Under the pieces are notes generated by a model. That model was not told where the DNA came from. It saw only the letters and a list, made by a program, of their open reading frames with translations, and did no database searches. Positions 25,409-38,024 of a stretch of DNA of 64,000 nucleotides are shown piece after piece. This DNA comes from Bretschneidera sinensis (Eukaryota; Streptophyta; Magnoliopsida; Brassicales; Akaniaceae). The stretch spans positions 144,440,001-144,504,000 of the forward strand of contig CM043698.1 in assembly GCA_023935145.1 (NCBI GenBank), given 5' to 3'. Every line of letters begins with the position of its first letter. Position 1 is the stretch's first letter. Made by a program: the position numbers and the translations under genes.

Positions 25409-28400
25409 CAAATGTGCACATCCTTGTGCATCACGAATGTTCTTTATGCAATAATCACCGTCAAATCACAATTTGCAAAATCATCAGAGCACAAGGTGTG
25501 CACGACCCCACAAGAGACCTTGCAGGGCGTGCTAGTCTTTATCTCACTAATCACATCTAACAATTGCTTCTTATGCAACAAAACAAAATTTTGATTGAAA
25601 ATCCCAAAGAAATTAGAGAGAAGAGGAAAGATCTCATGTTGGTTTCTTCAAATATTTCAATTTTATTTGAAAATAGAAAAATAGCTGTACGAGTAGTATT
25701 GAAAAATATTTTTTATTTTTCATTTATATTTTTAATAATTTAGATATTTTTAATATAATTTGAAAAATAACAAGTTTTTTCTAATATAATATTTTTAAAA
25801 AGTTAAGAAACAATTTTTCCCAAATTTTCTCATATTATCTTTAAAGTTTAAGGAATTTGTAAATTTTCGCATTTTTTTTTTCAGTCATAGGAAGTATTTG
25901 ATTTGGGCCAACATTCAAGCCGACCCAAAACCAGCCCAATTGGAAATAGTTCAACACCTGTCCCACCCAATAACTCTTCAAAACCCTAGTCACCAACCGA
26001 CTCCTTCCCCTCGCATTACCTACCCAGGCATTACCCACCCTCAAATGTGCGCATCCTTGTGCACCACGAATGTTTTTTATGCAATAATCACCGTCAAATC
26101 ACAGTTTGCAAAGTCATCGGAGCACAAGGCATGCATGGCCTCACAAGAGACCTTGCAAGTCTTTATCTCACTAATCACATCTAACAATTACTTCTTATGC
26201 AACAAAACAAAAATTTGATTGAAAATCCCAAAGAAATTAGATAGAAGAGGAAATATCTCATGGTGATTTCTTCAAATATTTGAATTTTATTTGAAAATAG
26301 GAAAATAACTGTATGAGTGGTATTGAAAAATATTTGTTACTTTTCATTTACATTTTTTTAATAATTTAGATATTTTTAATATAATTTGAAAAATAACAAG
26401 TTTTTTTAATATAATATTTTTAAAAAGTTAAGAAACAATTTTTTCCCAAATTTTCTCAGATTATCTTTAAACTTTAAGGAATTTGTAAATTTTCGCATTT
26501 TTTTAGTCACATGAAGTACTTGATTTGGGCCAACATTCAAGCCGACCCAAAACCAGCGAAATTGGAAATAGTTCAACACTTGTCCCACCCAATCATTCTT
26601 CAAAACCCTAGTCACCAACCGATTCCTTCCCCCCGCATTACCCACCCTCAAATGTGCGCATCCTTGTGCAATAATCATCGTCAAATCACAGTTTGCAAAG
26701 CCGTCGGAGCACAAGGTGTGCACGGCCTCACAAGAGACCTTGCAGGCCGTGCAAGTCTTTATCTCGCTAATCGCATCTAACAATTGCTTCTTATGCAACA
26801 AAACAAAAATTTAATGGAAAATCCCAAAGAAATTAGAGAGAAAAGGAAAGATCTCATGTTGGTTTCTTCAAATATTTGAATTTTATTTGAAAATAAGAAA
26901 ATAACTGTACGAGTAGTATTGAAAAATATTTTGTATTTTTCATTTACATTTTTTTAATAATTTAGATATTTTTAATGTAATTTTAAAAATAACAAATTTT
27001 TTCTAATACAATATTTTCAAAAAGTTAAGAAACAAATTTTCTCATATTATCATTAAACTTTAAGGAATTTGTAAATTTTCGCATTTGTTTTAGTCACTGG
27101 AAGAATTGGATTTGGGCCAACATTCAAGCCGACCCAAACCAGCCCAATTGGAAATAGGTCAACACGTGTCCAACCCAATCACTCTTCAAAACCCTAGTTA
27201 CCAGCCGACTCCTTCCCCCCGCATTACCCACCCTCAAATGTGCGCATCCTCGTGCATCACGAATGTTCTTTATGCAATAATCACCGTCATATCACAGTTT
27301 GCAAAGTCATCAGAGCACAAGGCGTGCACGGCCTCACAAGAGACCTTGTAGGCCGTGCAAGTCTTTATCTCACTAATCACATCTAACAATTGCTTTTTAT
27401 GTAACAAAACATAAATTTGATTGAATATCCCAAAGAAATTAGAGAGAAGAGGAAAGATCTCATGTTGGTTTCTTCAAATATTTGAATTTTATTTGAAAAT
27501 AGGAAAATAACTGTACGATTAGTATTGAAAAATATTTTTTAATTTTCATTTACATCTTTTAATAATTTAAATATTTTTAATATAATTTGAAAAATAACAA
27601 GTTTTTTCTAATATAATATTTTTAAAAAGTTCAGAAAATTTTTTTCCCAAATTTTCTCATTTTATCTTTAAACTTTAAGAAATTTGTAAATTTTCGCATT
27701 TTTTTAGTCACAGGAAGTATTTGATTTGGGTCAACATTCAAGCCGACCCAAACCAGCCCAATTGGAAATAGTTCAACACCTGTCCCACCCAATCACTCTT
27801 CAAAACCCTAGTCACCAACCGACTCCTTCCCTTTGCATTACCCACCCTCAAATGTGCGCATCATTGTGCACCCCAAATGTTCTTTATGCAATAATCACCG
27901 TCAAATCACAGTTTGAAAAGTCATCGGAGTACAAGGCGTGCACGGCCTCACAAGAGACCTTACAACTCTCTATCTCACTAATCACATCTAACAATTGCTT
28001 CTTATGCAACAAAGCAGAAATTTGATTGAAAATCCCAAAGAAATCAAAGAGAAGAGGAAAGATCTCATGTTGGTTTCTTCAAATATTTGAATTTTATTTG
28101 AAAATAGGAAAATAACTGTACGAGTAGTATTGAAAAATATTTTTTATTTTTCATTTACATTTTTTTAATAATTTCGATATTTTTAATATAATTTGAAAAA
28201 TAACAAGTTTTTTTTTATAATATAGTATTTTTAAAAAGTTAATAAACAAAATTTTCTCATATTATCTTTAAATTTTAAGGAATTTGTAAATTTTTGTCTT
28301 TTTTTTTAGTCACAGGAAGTATTTAATTTGGGCCAACATTCAAGCCGACGCAAAACCAACCCAATTGGAAATAGTTCAACACTTGTCTCGCCCAATGACT

Positions 28401-29076
28401 CTTCAAAATCCTAGTCACCAACTAACTCCTTCCCCCAGCATTACCCATCCAGGCATTACCCACCCTCAAATGTGCGCTTCCTTATGCACCACGAATGTTC
28501 TTTATGCAATAATCACCGTCAAATCACAATTTGCAAAGTCATCGGAGCACGAGGCGTGCATGACCTCACAAGAGACTTTGCAGGCCGTGCAAGTTTTTAT
28601 CTCGCTAATCACATATAACAATTGCTTTTTATGCAGCAAAACAAAAATTTGATTGAAAATCCCAAATAAATTAAAGATAAGAGAAAATATCTCATTTTAG
28701 TTTCTTCAAATAATTGATTTTTATTTGAAAAAAAGAAAATAACTGTACGTGTAGTATTTAAAAATATTTTTTATTTTTCATTTACATTTTTTAATGGTTT
28801 AGATATTTTTAATATAATTTGAAAAATAACAAGTTTTTCTAATATAATATTTTTAAAAAGTTAAAAAATAATTTTCTTTTCAAATTTTCTCATATTATCT
28901 TTAAAGAATTTATAAATTTTCGCATTTTTTGTAGTCACCGAAAATATTTGATTTGGGCCAACATTCAAGCCGACCTAAAACCAGACCAATATAAAACAGT
29001 TCAACACCTCTCCCACCCAATCCCTCTTGAAAACTCAAGTCACCAACCTACTCCTTCCCCTGCATTACCCACCCTC
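25409..29076 (+). repeat. Tandem array of six units of about 0.6 kb, ending at the NUG2-like 5' UTR
   Basis: Units start at the same CAAATGTGC-type point: 25409, 26042, 26649, 27235, 27849 and 28467, ending near 29076 (586-633 bases each). Each has a conserved first third, an AT-rich middle, and a last part with TTTGGGCCAAC, AGCCCAAT, CAAAACCCTAG and CATTACCCACCCTC. The last unit runs into the start region of the NUG2-like gene; there CACCCTC continues into the leader, not into a further unit. So the array looks like amplification of that gene's own 5' flank, with the right breakpoint in its leader. Open frames of 80-106 codons recur in the units, but they follow the repeat and resemble no protein family. 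Confidence 0.9.
28990..28996 (+). promoter_or_regulatory. TATA-like box in the gene-proximal array unit
   Basis: TATAAAA lies 167 bases upstream of the NUG2-like ATG at 29163. The other five units have AATTGGAAATA at the same place, so only the proximal unit carries this TATA. It is a plausible core promoter, placing the start near 29020. Confidence 0.4.
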
Positions 29077-29162
29077 CTGCTACTTCCATTTTGCACACTT
29101 TCTCAGCAACCATACACTAAAAAGAAAAAGAAAAAAACCCCACTTAATCAAAGCGGGCAGAG

Positions 29163-30921
29163 ATGACAAAGAAGAAAGAGAGGAAAGTGAACGTATCGGG
29201 AAAACCGAAGCACTCTCTGGACGTGAACCATAAGGATGGGAAGTCCGATTCGCGCACCGTCACCGCGGTGCGGCGCCTCAAGATGTACAAAACCAGGTCC
29301 ACGCGCAACTGCAAGGGAAAGATCCTCAAGCACGAGTTGCAGTCCCAAGACTTGCCAAACTCACGCATCCAACCCGATCGTCGCTGGTTTGGTGCGTCAA
29401 AACTTTATACACACATTTTATATTTAATTATTTAAGTGATTGGTTTTGTTTAGAAAAAGCGTACTGATTTGTGTGTGTTATGATTAATGTGATGATTTTG
29501 TAGGGAACACGCGAGTTGTGGTCAGAAGGAGCTTGAATTTTTCAGGGAAGAGCTCCAGACCCGGATGTCGAGTAACTACAATGTGTTATTGAAGGTGAAG
29601 AAGCTGCCTCTGTCCCTATTAAATGATCACAGGAAGGTAAGGATTTTTCTCATGAATTTGGAGGTTTTGTTGCCTTTCAATTTTGAGCTCGAATTCTTGT
29701 GTGATTACTTCTGATTTTGCTGACGAAACAGTTATATTCCCTCATTTGCTTATTTAGTTTTGTTTTTCGTCTCTTTTTTGGTTTTATTTCTTTGGATGAA
29801 TCCATGAAGCAAGCCAGAATTCACCTCCTCGATACAGAACCTTTTGAGGATGCATTTGGACCCAAGGGGAAGAGGAAACGCCCAAAGCTCTTTGCAGCAG
29901 ATTATGAGTCTTTAGTTAAGAAAGCTGATGATTCTCACGGTAAATGAATTTCTTTCTTTGTTTATTTATTTCGTCTGGAGAGTGAATAATAATTGAAGAT
30001 AGTGTAAGTTTTACTATCTTTCTTTGCTTGTTTGTAATTAGTTATTTCATGTTCTTAGAACTCAAAAGATTTGAATAATGATGTGCTTTCTGAACTCTTT
30101 AGGTGTCTTCGAGCAGAAGTATGAGGCTGGTCCATCTGCAGAAGGAAGTAAAGGAGATGGATTCAGGGACCTGGTTAGGCATACAATGTTTGAGAAGGGC
30201 CAGAGTAAACGCATATGGGGTGAGCTCTACAAAGTAATTGACTCGTCGGATGTTGTTGTCCAGGTCAGTGTTTCCCCTTTTGCTTAAAGGAAAAGACCAT
30301 TGATCTATATTCATTCTCCATACGATATCAGTCAAGGCATAAGATTATATTTTTTTGTTCCCTTTGGCTTACCTATAATTTCCATAGTAGGTTCTGGATA
30401 CTAGGGACCCGCAAGGTACACGGTTTTATCATATGGAGAAGCATTTGAAAGAGCATTGCAAGCATAAACACATGATTCTCCTGTTAAACAAGGTCAGTGG
30501 CATCTTCCTTGTGGAAGTTACGTGAGGTTATACAATTATATATTTTTTGTGTGCTCCCTGCCAAGCTGCTCTTGAACTTGGTACTTAATTATTTTTCAGT
30601 GTGATCTTATTCCTGCTTGGGCTACAAAAGAATGGCTTAGAGTATTATCCAAGGAATATCCCCCTCTCTGGTTCTTTAAGTCTTACTGTGTGTTATGGGC
30701 TGTTGATGAGTTGTAATGTTCTTTTGTTATTCATTATAACTTAAATGGTTTTTCCAGATTCTCAAATAATCAAAATACTGTTTTGTACTCAGGGTTCTCT
30801 TCTATCAGTACTGAGACAGTTTGCCCGCCTAAAAAGTGACAAGCAAGCAATATCTGTTGGATTCATTGGGTATCCCAATGTTGGAAAATCATCGGTTATC
30901 AACACATTGCGTACAAAGAAT
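29163..30921 (+). pseudogene. NUG2/NOG2-like nucleolar GTPase gene, 5' fragment
   Basis: Seven exons: 29163-29391, 29504-29636, 29810-29939, 30103-30263, 30391-30492, 30600-about 30670, 30793-30921. The protein pieces match Nog2-type circularly permuted GTPases of 60S ribosome assembly. These include an N-terminal KKKERKVNVSGKPKHSLDV, the block FRDLVRHTMFEKGQSKRIWG, the G4 motif NKCD split by intron 5, and the P-loop GYPNVGKS in the last exon. Defects: one base lost at about 29520 in exon 2 shifts the frame and soon gives a stop; about 12 codons are missing at the end of exon 6; nothing follows the P-loop exon (no D-x-P-G motif, no C-terminal half). Introns are retained, so it is a duplicated gene piece. 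A functional copy must lie elsewhere. Confidence 0.88.
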
Positions 30922-31736
30922 GTAAAATTCTCTTATCCTCTTCTGTTAGTTAACTTAATCTGTGGATGCCATGTTGATGCAATATGCTACTTCTTTTATA
31001 AAAGAAATCAAATTAATGATTGCTTTGTCCATTGTAACATTATTTGTTGGATTCACATGCAAGTGGATAGATGTTTAGTCACTTTGTCAACTATGTTTGA
31101 GGTATAAATCAGTGGTGTACTTTGAATGCTTCTGTAACGCTTGCAATATATGAAAAAATATATTTTAGTACGGTTCTTTCAGTCTTGAATGATAGTAACT
31201 CTTTTCTTAGTTTCGCCCCCCTCGTCTCCTTAGAGGGTGAGAATCCTGAATTTTTAAAACATCCTACTTGCTAGGTTTATGTAGTCATTTGAAGTTTATG
31301 ATTCACTGCTTAATCAAGGTGATTTTTTACCTTAGTCAAATATATGACCTTCGCATGGGAACTTTTACTCTTGTTATAGCGAAGGTAGTCGATGATTATG
31401 TGCACCTCTTGTTGTTTGTAATCACAAGCTATATTGTTGAGATACAAGCTGGCATTATAAAAAATGAAATTTAATGCATTACTATATACTAATGATACTA
31501 CCTATGATTTAATTGAGAACTTCGATCTTAAATTGCAATCTTCAGATCCTTTTTATAATTTGTAGTGCATGCATCCTTGGATATTTTTATCTATCATAAC
31601 ATTTTTACGATTATATGCTGCTGATGAGATTAAGGTTTGTGATTCAATTCAATCGATTTGTTTGTTTGCTTCTCTCCCGGACCCCCTCATCTCCTAAAGG
31701 GTGAGAATCTTGATTTTTTAAAACATCTTACTTACA
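30922..31736. other. Intronic remnant beyond the GTPase fragment
   Basis: AT-rich, no further NUG2-like exon. A block of about 65 bases (31210-31270, with GAGGGTGAGAATCCTGA and TTTTAAAACATCCTACTT) recurs imperfectly at 31670-31733, right at the edge of the gypsy LTR. Otherwise nothing was recognised. Confidence 0.5.
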
Positions 31737-33427
31737 TGTAACGACCCATCCCGGATTGGCCATCCTGGAGACGATATTGTCACATTTTGAAAATCCCAGC
31801 ATGACACATATATGAACACAAGAAAAATAACACCAACATAAATTTTTACATCATTCCCCAACCCTCATGAGATACATCATTTTGATATTGACTTAAACAT
31901 TGTATACAACGTAAAATGCATGAATATTTACAAATAAATTTTTATTTTATTTTCTCATTAGTCTGAGGATGTGGACACGTACGTGGCTTACAGATAATGA
32001 TTTCTTCTGAACCTCAACTCATTAAACTATTTGTCCTGCTTGCTACATGAAATCATTGTACCATGAGGGGTGAGCTTCACAAGTTCAGTGAATTAAATTT
32101 ATTAGAAGTATTCAATTTGTATAAATAGTCTTTTAACATTTAATCAATTATATCTCACATAACTTGATAATAGTATTTTACTATCACCACACATGTCATA
32201 AGTCTCATTTTCTATCAATCTCTTCTTCTTATATATTTATTCACCTTAAAACCATCAATTATCTCATAATTACCTCGTTATAAGGTTCACAACATAAAGT
32301 CTACCATTTAGATGGTTCTTATCATATCATACTTTTATATTTCTTTCTCACCATAACTGTCTCTCTGTGAGACTCATTCAACTATAAATAAATTTACAAT
32401 AACAAACAACACTTCGGCATTTCAGTAATACAATCAATATTTAAAACAGATGTAATGCATGAATTATTATTAGGGAAAGTCTTCTCACATGTCGACATGT
32501 TTTTATTTTAGACCGGTCCCTTCCCGGTTCTTTTATTTTCAGTATATATCGGTTGTCACAGTTTTTATTTATTTCTAGCATATACCGACTGTCACGGTTT
32601 TCCTTTATTTCCAGCATATACCGGTTATCACGGTTTTTCAATTAGACCGACCCCTTCCCGGTTCTTTTATTTTATGCATATGCATATGAACAATGATATG
32701 AAATATGCATATAAACAATAACATAAAAACAAACATGAATTCAAATTATTATTTGAAAAATTCCACTAAATTTCTCTCCTCATAAATCATATCAAATCAT
32801 CAATCATAGCTTGTCAAGAATTTCACTTATTGCTTTTATTATTAAATCAACTCATTATTTCAAAAATATTATTTCTCATAAAATAATTTTCTAGACATTC
32901 ACTATTCCTATCGCACCTATCAATCAATTTTCATCTACCACCAAAGCATAAGTTAATAATTTATTCTAGTATTATCACTAGATATTTCATATTTATCTTG
33001 ATTACTTAAAGTAAATCTAACTCAACACGTAGCACTTAGAGCTACCTGTGGATCACCTCCTTGCCTTTCTTGCTTCTCTCAGCAATTTTCCCCGGTTGTT
33101 GATCGTCAACACCTGACATAATATTTATATTAAAATTTCTAATTTATTCTTCAGTTCTTCCATAATTTACATCCTTTGAAAATTCCCACTTTGAATTCCG
33201 GGAAATTTCATGTATGCTAAATTTCAAAAATAAAACTTGTGTTATTTCCTTATATTTTTCTTAGAGTTTCTCGTGGTTCTCTATAAAATTCTCCCGTAAA
33301 CCCTTTCAAAATTTTGCTATTTCAACCTTTCTTTCGGTCCCCAAGTATTTAGAGGAATAAAGTAGTTTAAATTGAGAAAAGGAAAAAACCAAACAGGATT
33401 TGGTAAGTAATAAATAATATTAAATTA

Positions 33428-33464
<37 letters not shown>

Positions 33465-33819
33465 CAAAAACAGTTTCCCCCCCACCCCAAATGTTTTGCT
33501 ACGAAATGTGCATGTGTCCTACATGCACACTTTCTTTTTCACTTAGCAGCAGGTGTGCTGCCACGTTTTTCTCATGTTTTTTTTTTTTAAAAAAGAAAAA
33601 AAATCTTTTAAATTTTTCCTTTTTTTTTTCTCCAAGACTGGACGTATCCATTTTTTTTCATTTTCTTTGTAACTACGGCCCCATGTATCCATTTTTTTTT
33701 TCAAAAAAATTATTTTATTCAATACTAAATCATTTGCATATACATATATATCATTTTAATTTCATGTCATATTTATTAAATTACTTTTTTACCCTTACTT
33801 TACGAATACGGATATTATA
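31737..33819 (-). repeat. Ty3/gypsy LTR (3' LTR of a minus-strand element)
   Basis: On the plus strand it starts TGTAACGACCC and ends ATACGGATATTATA; read on the minus strand it should start TGTAATACCCG and end GGGTCGTTACA. The first CA of the plus-strand end has mutated here, but the right LTR keeps TATTACA. Inside are three 36-bp tandem units (32540-32643) and a (TA)n run (33433-33467). Just right of it a purine-rich minus-strand tract (AAGGTGGGTAGAAT) fits a polypurine tract. Confidence 0.85.
32540..32643. repeat. 36-bp tandem units in the gypsy LTR
   Basis: Three units with the core GCATATACCGRYTGTCACGG. The matching place in the right LTR (about 36722-36785) has two units, so the copy number differs between the two LTRs of one element. 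Confidence 0.75.
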
Positions 33820-34139
33820 ATTCTACCCACCTTATAAAAATTTCGTCCCCGAAATTTCCTTACCTAACTCAAGAAATAATTTTGAATAATATTTCTTTGT
33901 AATTGTCCTCACGCTTTCACATAATCTCTTCAACATCCTTATTCCACCACAGAACTTAAACTAATGAAATTATTTTATTATACAAAACTTGTTCTTTTCT
34001 GTTTAAAATTCTCACTGATACTTGTATAAAAGTCGAATCTTCCTGAAGTTCTATCGTCTGATTCGAGATACTATAGGATTCATCGTGTAAGTACTTTCTC
34101 AACAGTTACACATGAAATATATTGTGTAACTACTTCCAC

Positions 34140-36180
34140 GTTGGAGGCAATTCCAGGCTATACGTGACTAGCCCAACTGTCTCAACAACCTAATAGGGTC
34201 CCACATACCTCGGACTCAACTTTTCTTTCCTGTTTAAATCTCAATACACCTTTTCATGGAGATATTTTTAAATACACTCAACCACCTGTTTGAAACTTGA
34301 GAGGTTTTCCCTGCTACTTTACGGTTCTCTCTAACCAGATTGATCCTCTCAATTGTTAACTCAATAATCTATGGACCAAATATATTTCTCTCTCCCATTT
34401 TTTTCCCTAACATATAGGAGTTCTACACCTCCGACCATACAATGTCTCAATCGGTGACATCCCAATACTAGTATGATACTGATTATTATAAGCAATTTCA
34501 ATCGATGGCATGTAAGCATCCCAACTTTCTAAAAAACTCATCACATTTTCCATTAACATATCTTCTAGTACCATAATAATCCCTTATGTCTGAGCATGAA
34601 AAATTATATTAAATTGTAACTGTGTACCCGTGGCTTTCTGAAAGCCTCTCCAAACCAAGATGTAAATCTAGCATCTCTATTTGACAGTATGCTCCATACA
34701 ACCTCACAATCTCAACTATATCCCTATTCAATCCTGACCACCGGAATTTCTATCTCAATCCTCTATACATCCTATTGTTACTAGGGTGTATCGAATATAC
34801 ATCATCATGTACTTTTCTCAATATCTTCTTTCTCAACTCTGCATCATTGGGAACATAAATCCATGTTCCAATACCAAAATACCCTCATTTTAAATTTTTG
34901 AACTCATATTGCTTTCTAGTAAGCACTCAATACTTAATCTTTTCTATCTCTCATCTCTACCTTGCATCTCTAAAGCATTTTACGATGGATGACTATACAA
35001 CCATATTCGTTAACCATTATCCTCTATCACTGATGTTCAACTTCATTCTCATCTCTTTTAAATCTATCATCAATTTCACATCAGGACTCCCAATAGCAGT
35101 TAACCTTCTTGTAGACTTTCTACTCAATACATCAGCTATCACATTCACTTTTTTCTAGATGATAGTCACTAATCAACTCCATCCACCATATTTACCTCAA
35201 ATTCAACTCTCTCTAGGTAGGTAAGTATGTCAAACTCTTATGATCAGTAAATATCTCACAAGTGGCTCCATACAGATGATGTCTCCAATCTTTAAAGTAA
35301 GCACTATGGCAGCCAGCTCTAAGTCATGGGTAGGGTAATTTCTCTCATGATTCTTAATTGCCTAGAAGCACACACCATTACCTTCTCATGTTGCATAAAC
35401 ACATATCCTAAATCTTGATGGGATGCATCACTATACACTATAAATCATTCATCACCAGAAGGAAGCACCAATACTAGAGTTGTAGTCAATTTCTCTTTTA
35501 GTAATTGGAAATTTCTCTCATGCTTCCAAAATCATAACAACCTCACCTCTTTCCTGGTTAATCAAGTCAAAAATACTACAATAATAGAAAAATTCTGAAA
35601 GAATCTTCTATAATGAGCAGCTAACCCCAAGAATATTCTAATCTCAGTTACATTAGTTGGTCTCTCCCAACTCAACATTGCCTCTATCGTTTGTGGATCA
35701 ACTGTTATGCTATCTCCAGATATTACATGTTCCAAGAAGGTCAATTCATTTAGCCAAAATTCACATTTAGGAAATTATAGCATAAAATCTCTCTCTTTTC
35801 AAAATATCTAACACAATTTCTAAATGTTTTGCATGCTCTTCAGTCTTAGAATACACCAAGATGTTATCAATGAATACAACCACACGATTATCAAGAAATG
35901 GTTTAGACATTTTATTCATCAAGTCCATGAATGTTTCTAGAACATTAGTCAATCCAACGGACATCACAAGAAGCTTATGACCATAACGTGCCCTAACAGC
36001 AGTCTTCGGCACGTCTCCCTTCTTTATTCTTAACTGGTAATAACCTGATCTCAGGTTTATCTTAGAAAACACTCTCACTCCTTCCAACTGCTCAAACAAT
36101 TCATTTATCCTGGGTAAAAGATATTTGTTCTTATTCAACTATATGTAGTCTATACACAATCTCATCGTTCCATCTTCTTT
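34140..36180 (-). mobile_element. Degenerate Ty3/gypsy pol (RT, RNase H, integrase remnants)
   Basis: Reading leftwards on the minus strand: RT at 36138-35767 ([22 protein letters not shown], then [12 protein letters not shown]), a following RT-connection block at 35744-35562 (FLEHVISGDSITVDP, FLGLAAHYRRFF), and integrase pieces at about 34860-34660 (VPNDAELRKKILRKVHDD). A C-terminal KLSPRYVGPY-type block lies at about 34240-34140. This is the order of chromovirus (Tekay/Del-like) pol. The catalytic F-I-D-D is F-I-D-N, frames are broken by stops, and gag, protease and the primer-binding site are gone. The element is dead. Confidence 0.85.
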
Positions 36181-36346
36181 CTTACGAACAACACAGGGGC
36201 TCCCCAAATACATTAGGTCCGATAAATTGTTTATCTAAAAATTCTTAAACTTTCAACTCTCTTAACTCAGTGGGTGTCACTCTATAGGGTGTTATTAGAT
36301 ATATATGATGAACCTGGTATCACATCAATACAAAATTTAACTTGAA

Positions 36347-38024
36347 ATTATTGTACAATGAAGGGTGAGCTTCACAAGCTCAATGAATTAAATTTACTAG
36401 AAGTACTCAATTTGTATAAATAGTCTTTTAATATTTAATCAATTATATCTCACATAACTTGATAATAGTATTCTACTATCACTATACATGTCATAAGTCT
36501 CATTCTCTAGCAATCTCTTCTTCTTATATATGTGTTCACCTTAAAACTATCAATTATCTCATAATTACCTCGTTATGAGGTTCACAACATAAAGTCTACC
36601 ACGTAGATGGTTCTTATCATATCATACTTATATGTTTCTTTCTCACCATAACTGTCTCTCTGTGAAGCTCATTCATCTATAAATAAACTTACAATAACAA
36701 ACAACACTTCAACATTTCAGTAATATATCGACTGTCACGGTTTTCATTTATTTCCAGCATATACCGGTTGTCACGGTTTTTCAATTAGACCGGCCCCCTC
36801 TCGGTTATTTTATTTCATGCATATGCATATGAACAATGATATGAAATATGCATATGAACAATAACATAAAAACAAACATGAATTCAAATATTTAAATTTA
36901 CTATCCTGATTATTCTCAAATTATTATTTGAAAAATTCCACTAAATTCCTCTCCTCATAAATCACATCAAACCATCCATCATAGCTTGTCAAGAATTTCA
37001 CTTATCGCTTTTATTATTAAATCAACTCATCATTCTAAAAATATTATTTCTCATAAAATAATTCTCTACACATCCATTATTCTTATCGCACCTATCAACC
37101 AATTTTCATCTATCACCAAAACATAAGTTAATAATTTATTCTAATATTATCATTAAATATTTCATATTTATCTTGATTACTTAAAGTAAGTCTAACTCAC
37201 CACGTAGCACTTAGAGCTACCCGTGGATCACCTCCTTGCATTTTCTGCTTCTCTCAGCAATTTCCCCCGGTTTCTGATCATCAACACCTAACATAATATT
37301 CATAATAAAATTTCTAATTTATTCTTCAATTCTTCCATAATTTACATCCTTTGAAAATTCCTACTTTGAATTCCAGGAAATTTCATGTATACTAAATTTC
37401 AAAAATAAAACTTACGTTATTACCTTCTGTTTTTCTTAGAGCTTCTCGTAGTTCTCTATAAAATTCTCCCTTAAACCCATTCAAAATTTTGCTCTCTCAA
37501 CCTTTCTTTCGGTCCCCAAGTGTTCAGAGGAATAGAGTAGTTTAAATTGAAGAAAGGAGAAAACCAAACAAGATTTAGTAAGTAATAAATAATATAAACT
37601 TAAATTATATATATATACACACACACACACATATATTTGCAAAAGCAATCTTAGCCCTCCTCACCCCAAATATTTTGCCACGAAATGTGCATGTGTCCTA
37701 CATGCACACTATCTTTTTCACTTGGCAGCAGGTGTGCCACCTACTGCCACGTTTTTCTCCTCTTTTTTTTTTTTTGAAAAAAATAGAAAAGGAATCTTTT
37801 TTTTTTCTTTTTCTTTTTCCTTTTCTCCAAGACTAGACATGTCCATTTTTTTTTCATTTTCGTTGTAACTACGGCCCCACGTGTCTATTTTTTTTTCAAA
37901 AGAATTATTTTATTCAATACTAAATCATTCGCGTATATATATATATATATATATATAATTTTAATTTTAAATCATATTTATTAAATTAATTATTTGCCTT
38001 TACTTTACGAATACGGGTATTACA
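36347..38024 (-). repeat. Ty3/gypsy LTR (5' LTR, truncated inner end)
   Basis: Homologous to the left LTR from its position 32046 on; the roughly 310 bases that would form its inner (element 3'-side) end are missing, together with the primer-binding site and gag. It ends TATTACA at 38024. Mixed (AT)n/(AC)n microsatellites lie at 37606-37637 and 37934-37957. Flanking 5-mers of the element (TTACA left, ATGCA right) do not match, so no target duplication is preserved. Confidence 0.85.

Noticed and set aside
25898..28652. Repeated open frames of about 80-106 codons, one per array unit, with similar sequences
   Set aside because: They follow the DNA repeat, show no domain, differ in ends by frameshifts, and the same part lies in promoter-like DNA. 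Open frames shared by tandem copies need no selection.
29144..29435. Other frames across exon 1 of the GTPase fragment
   Set aside because: Shadows of the GC-rich exon 1; only the frame starting at 29163 matches the family.
33433..33467. (TA)n run in the gypsy LTR as a possible origin or cruciform
   Set aside because: Ordinary microsatellite, also seen in changed form in the other LTR; no further support.
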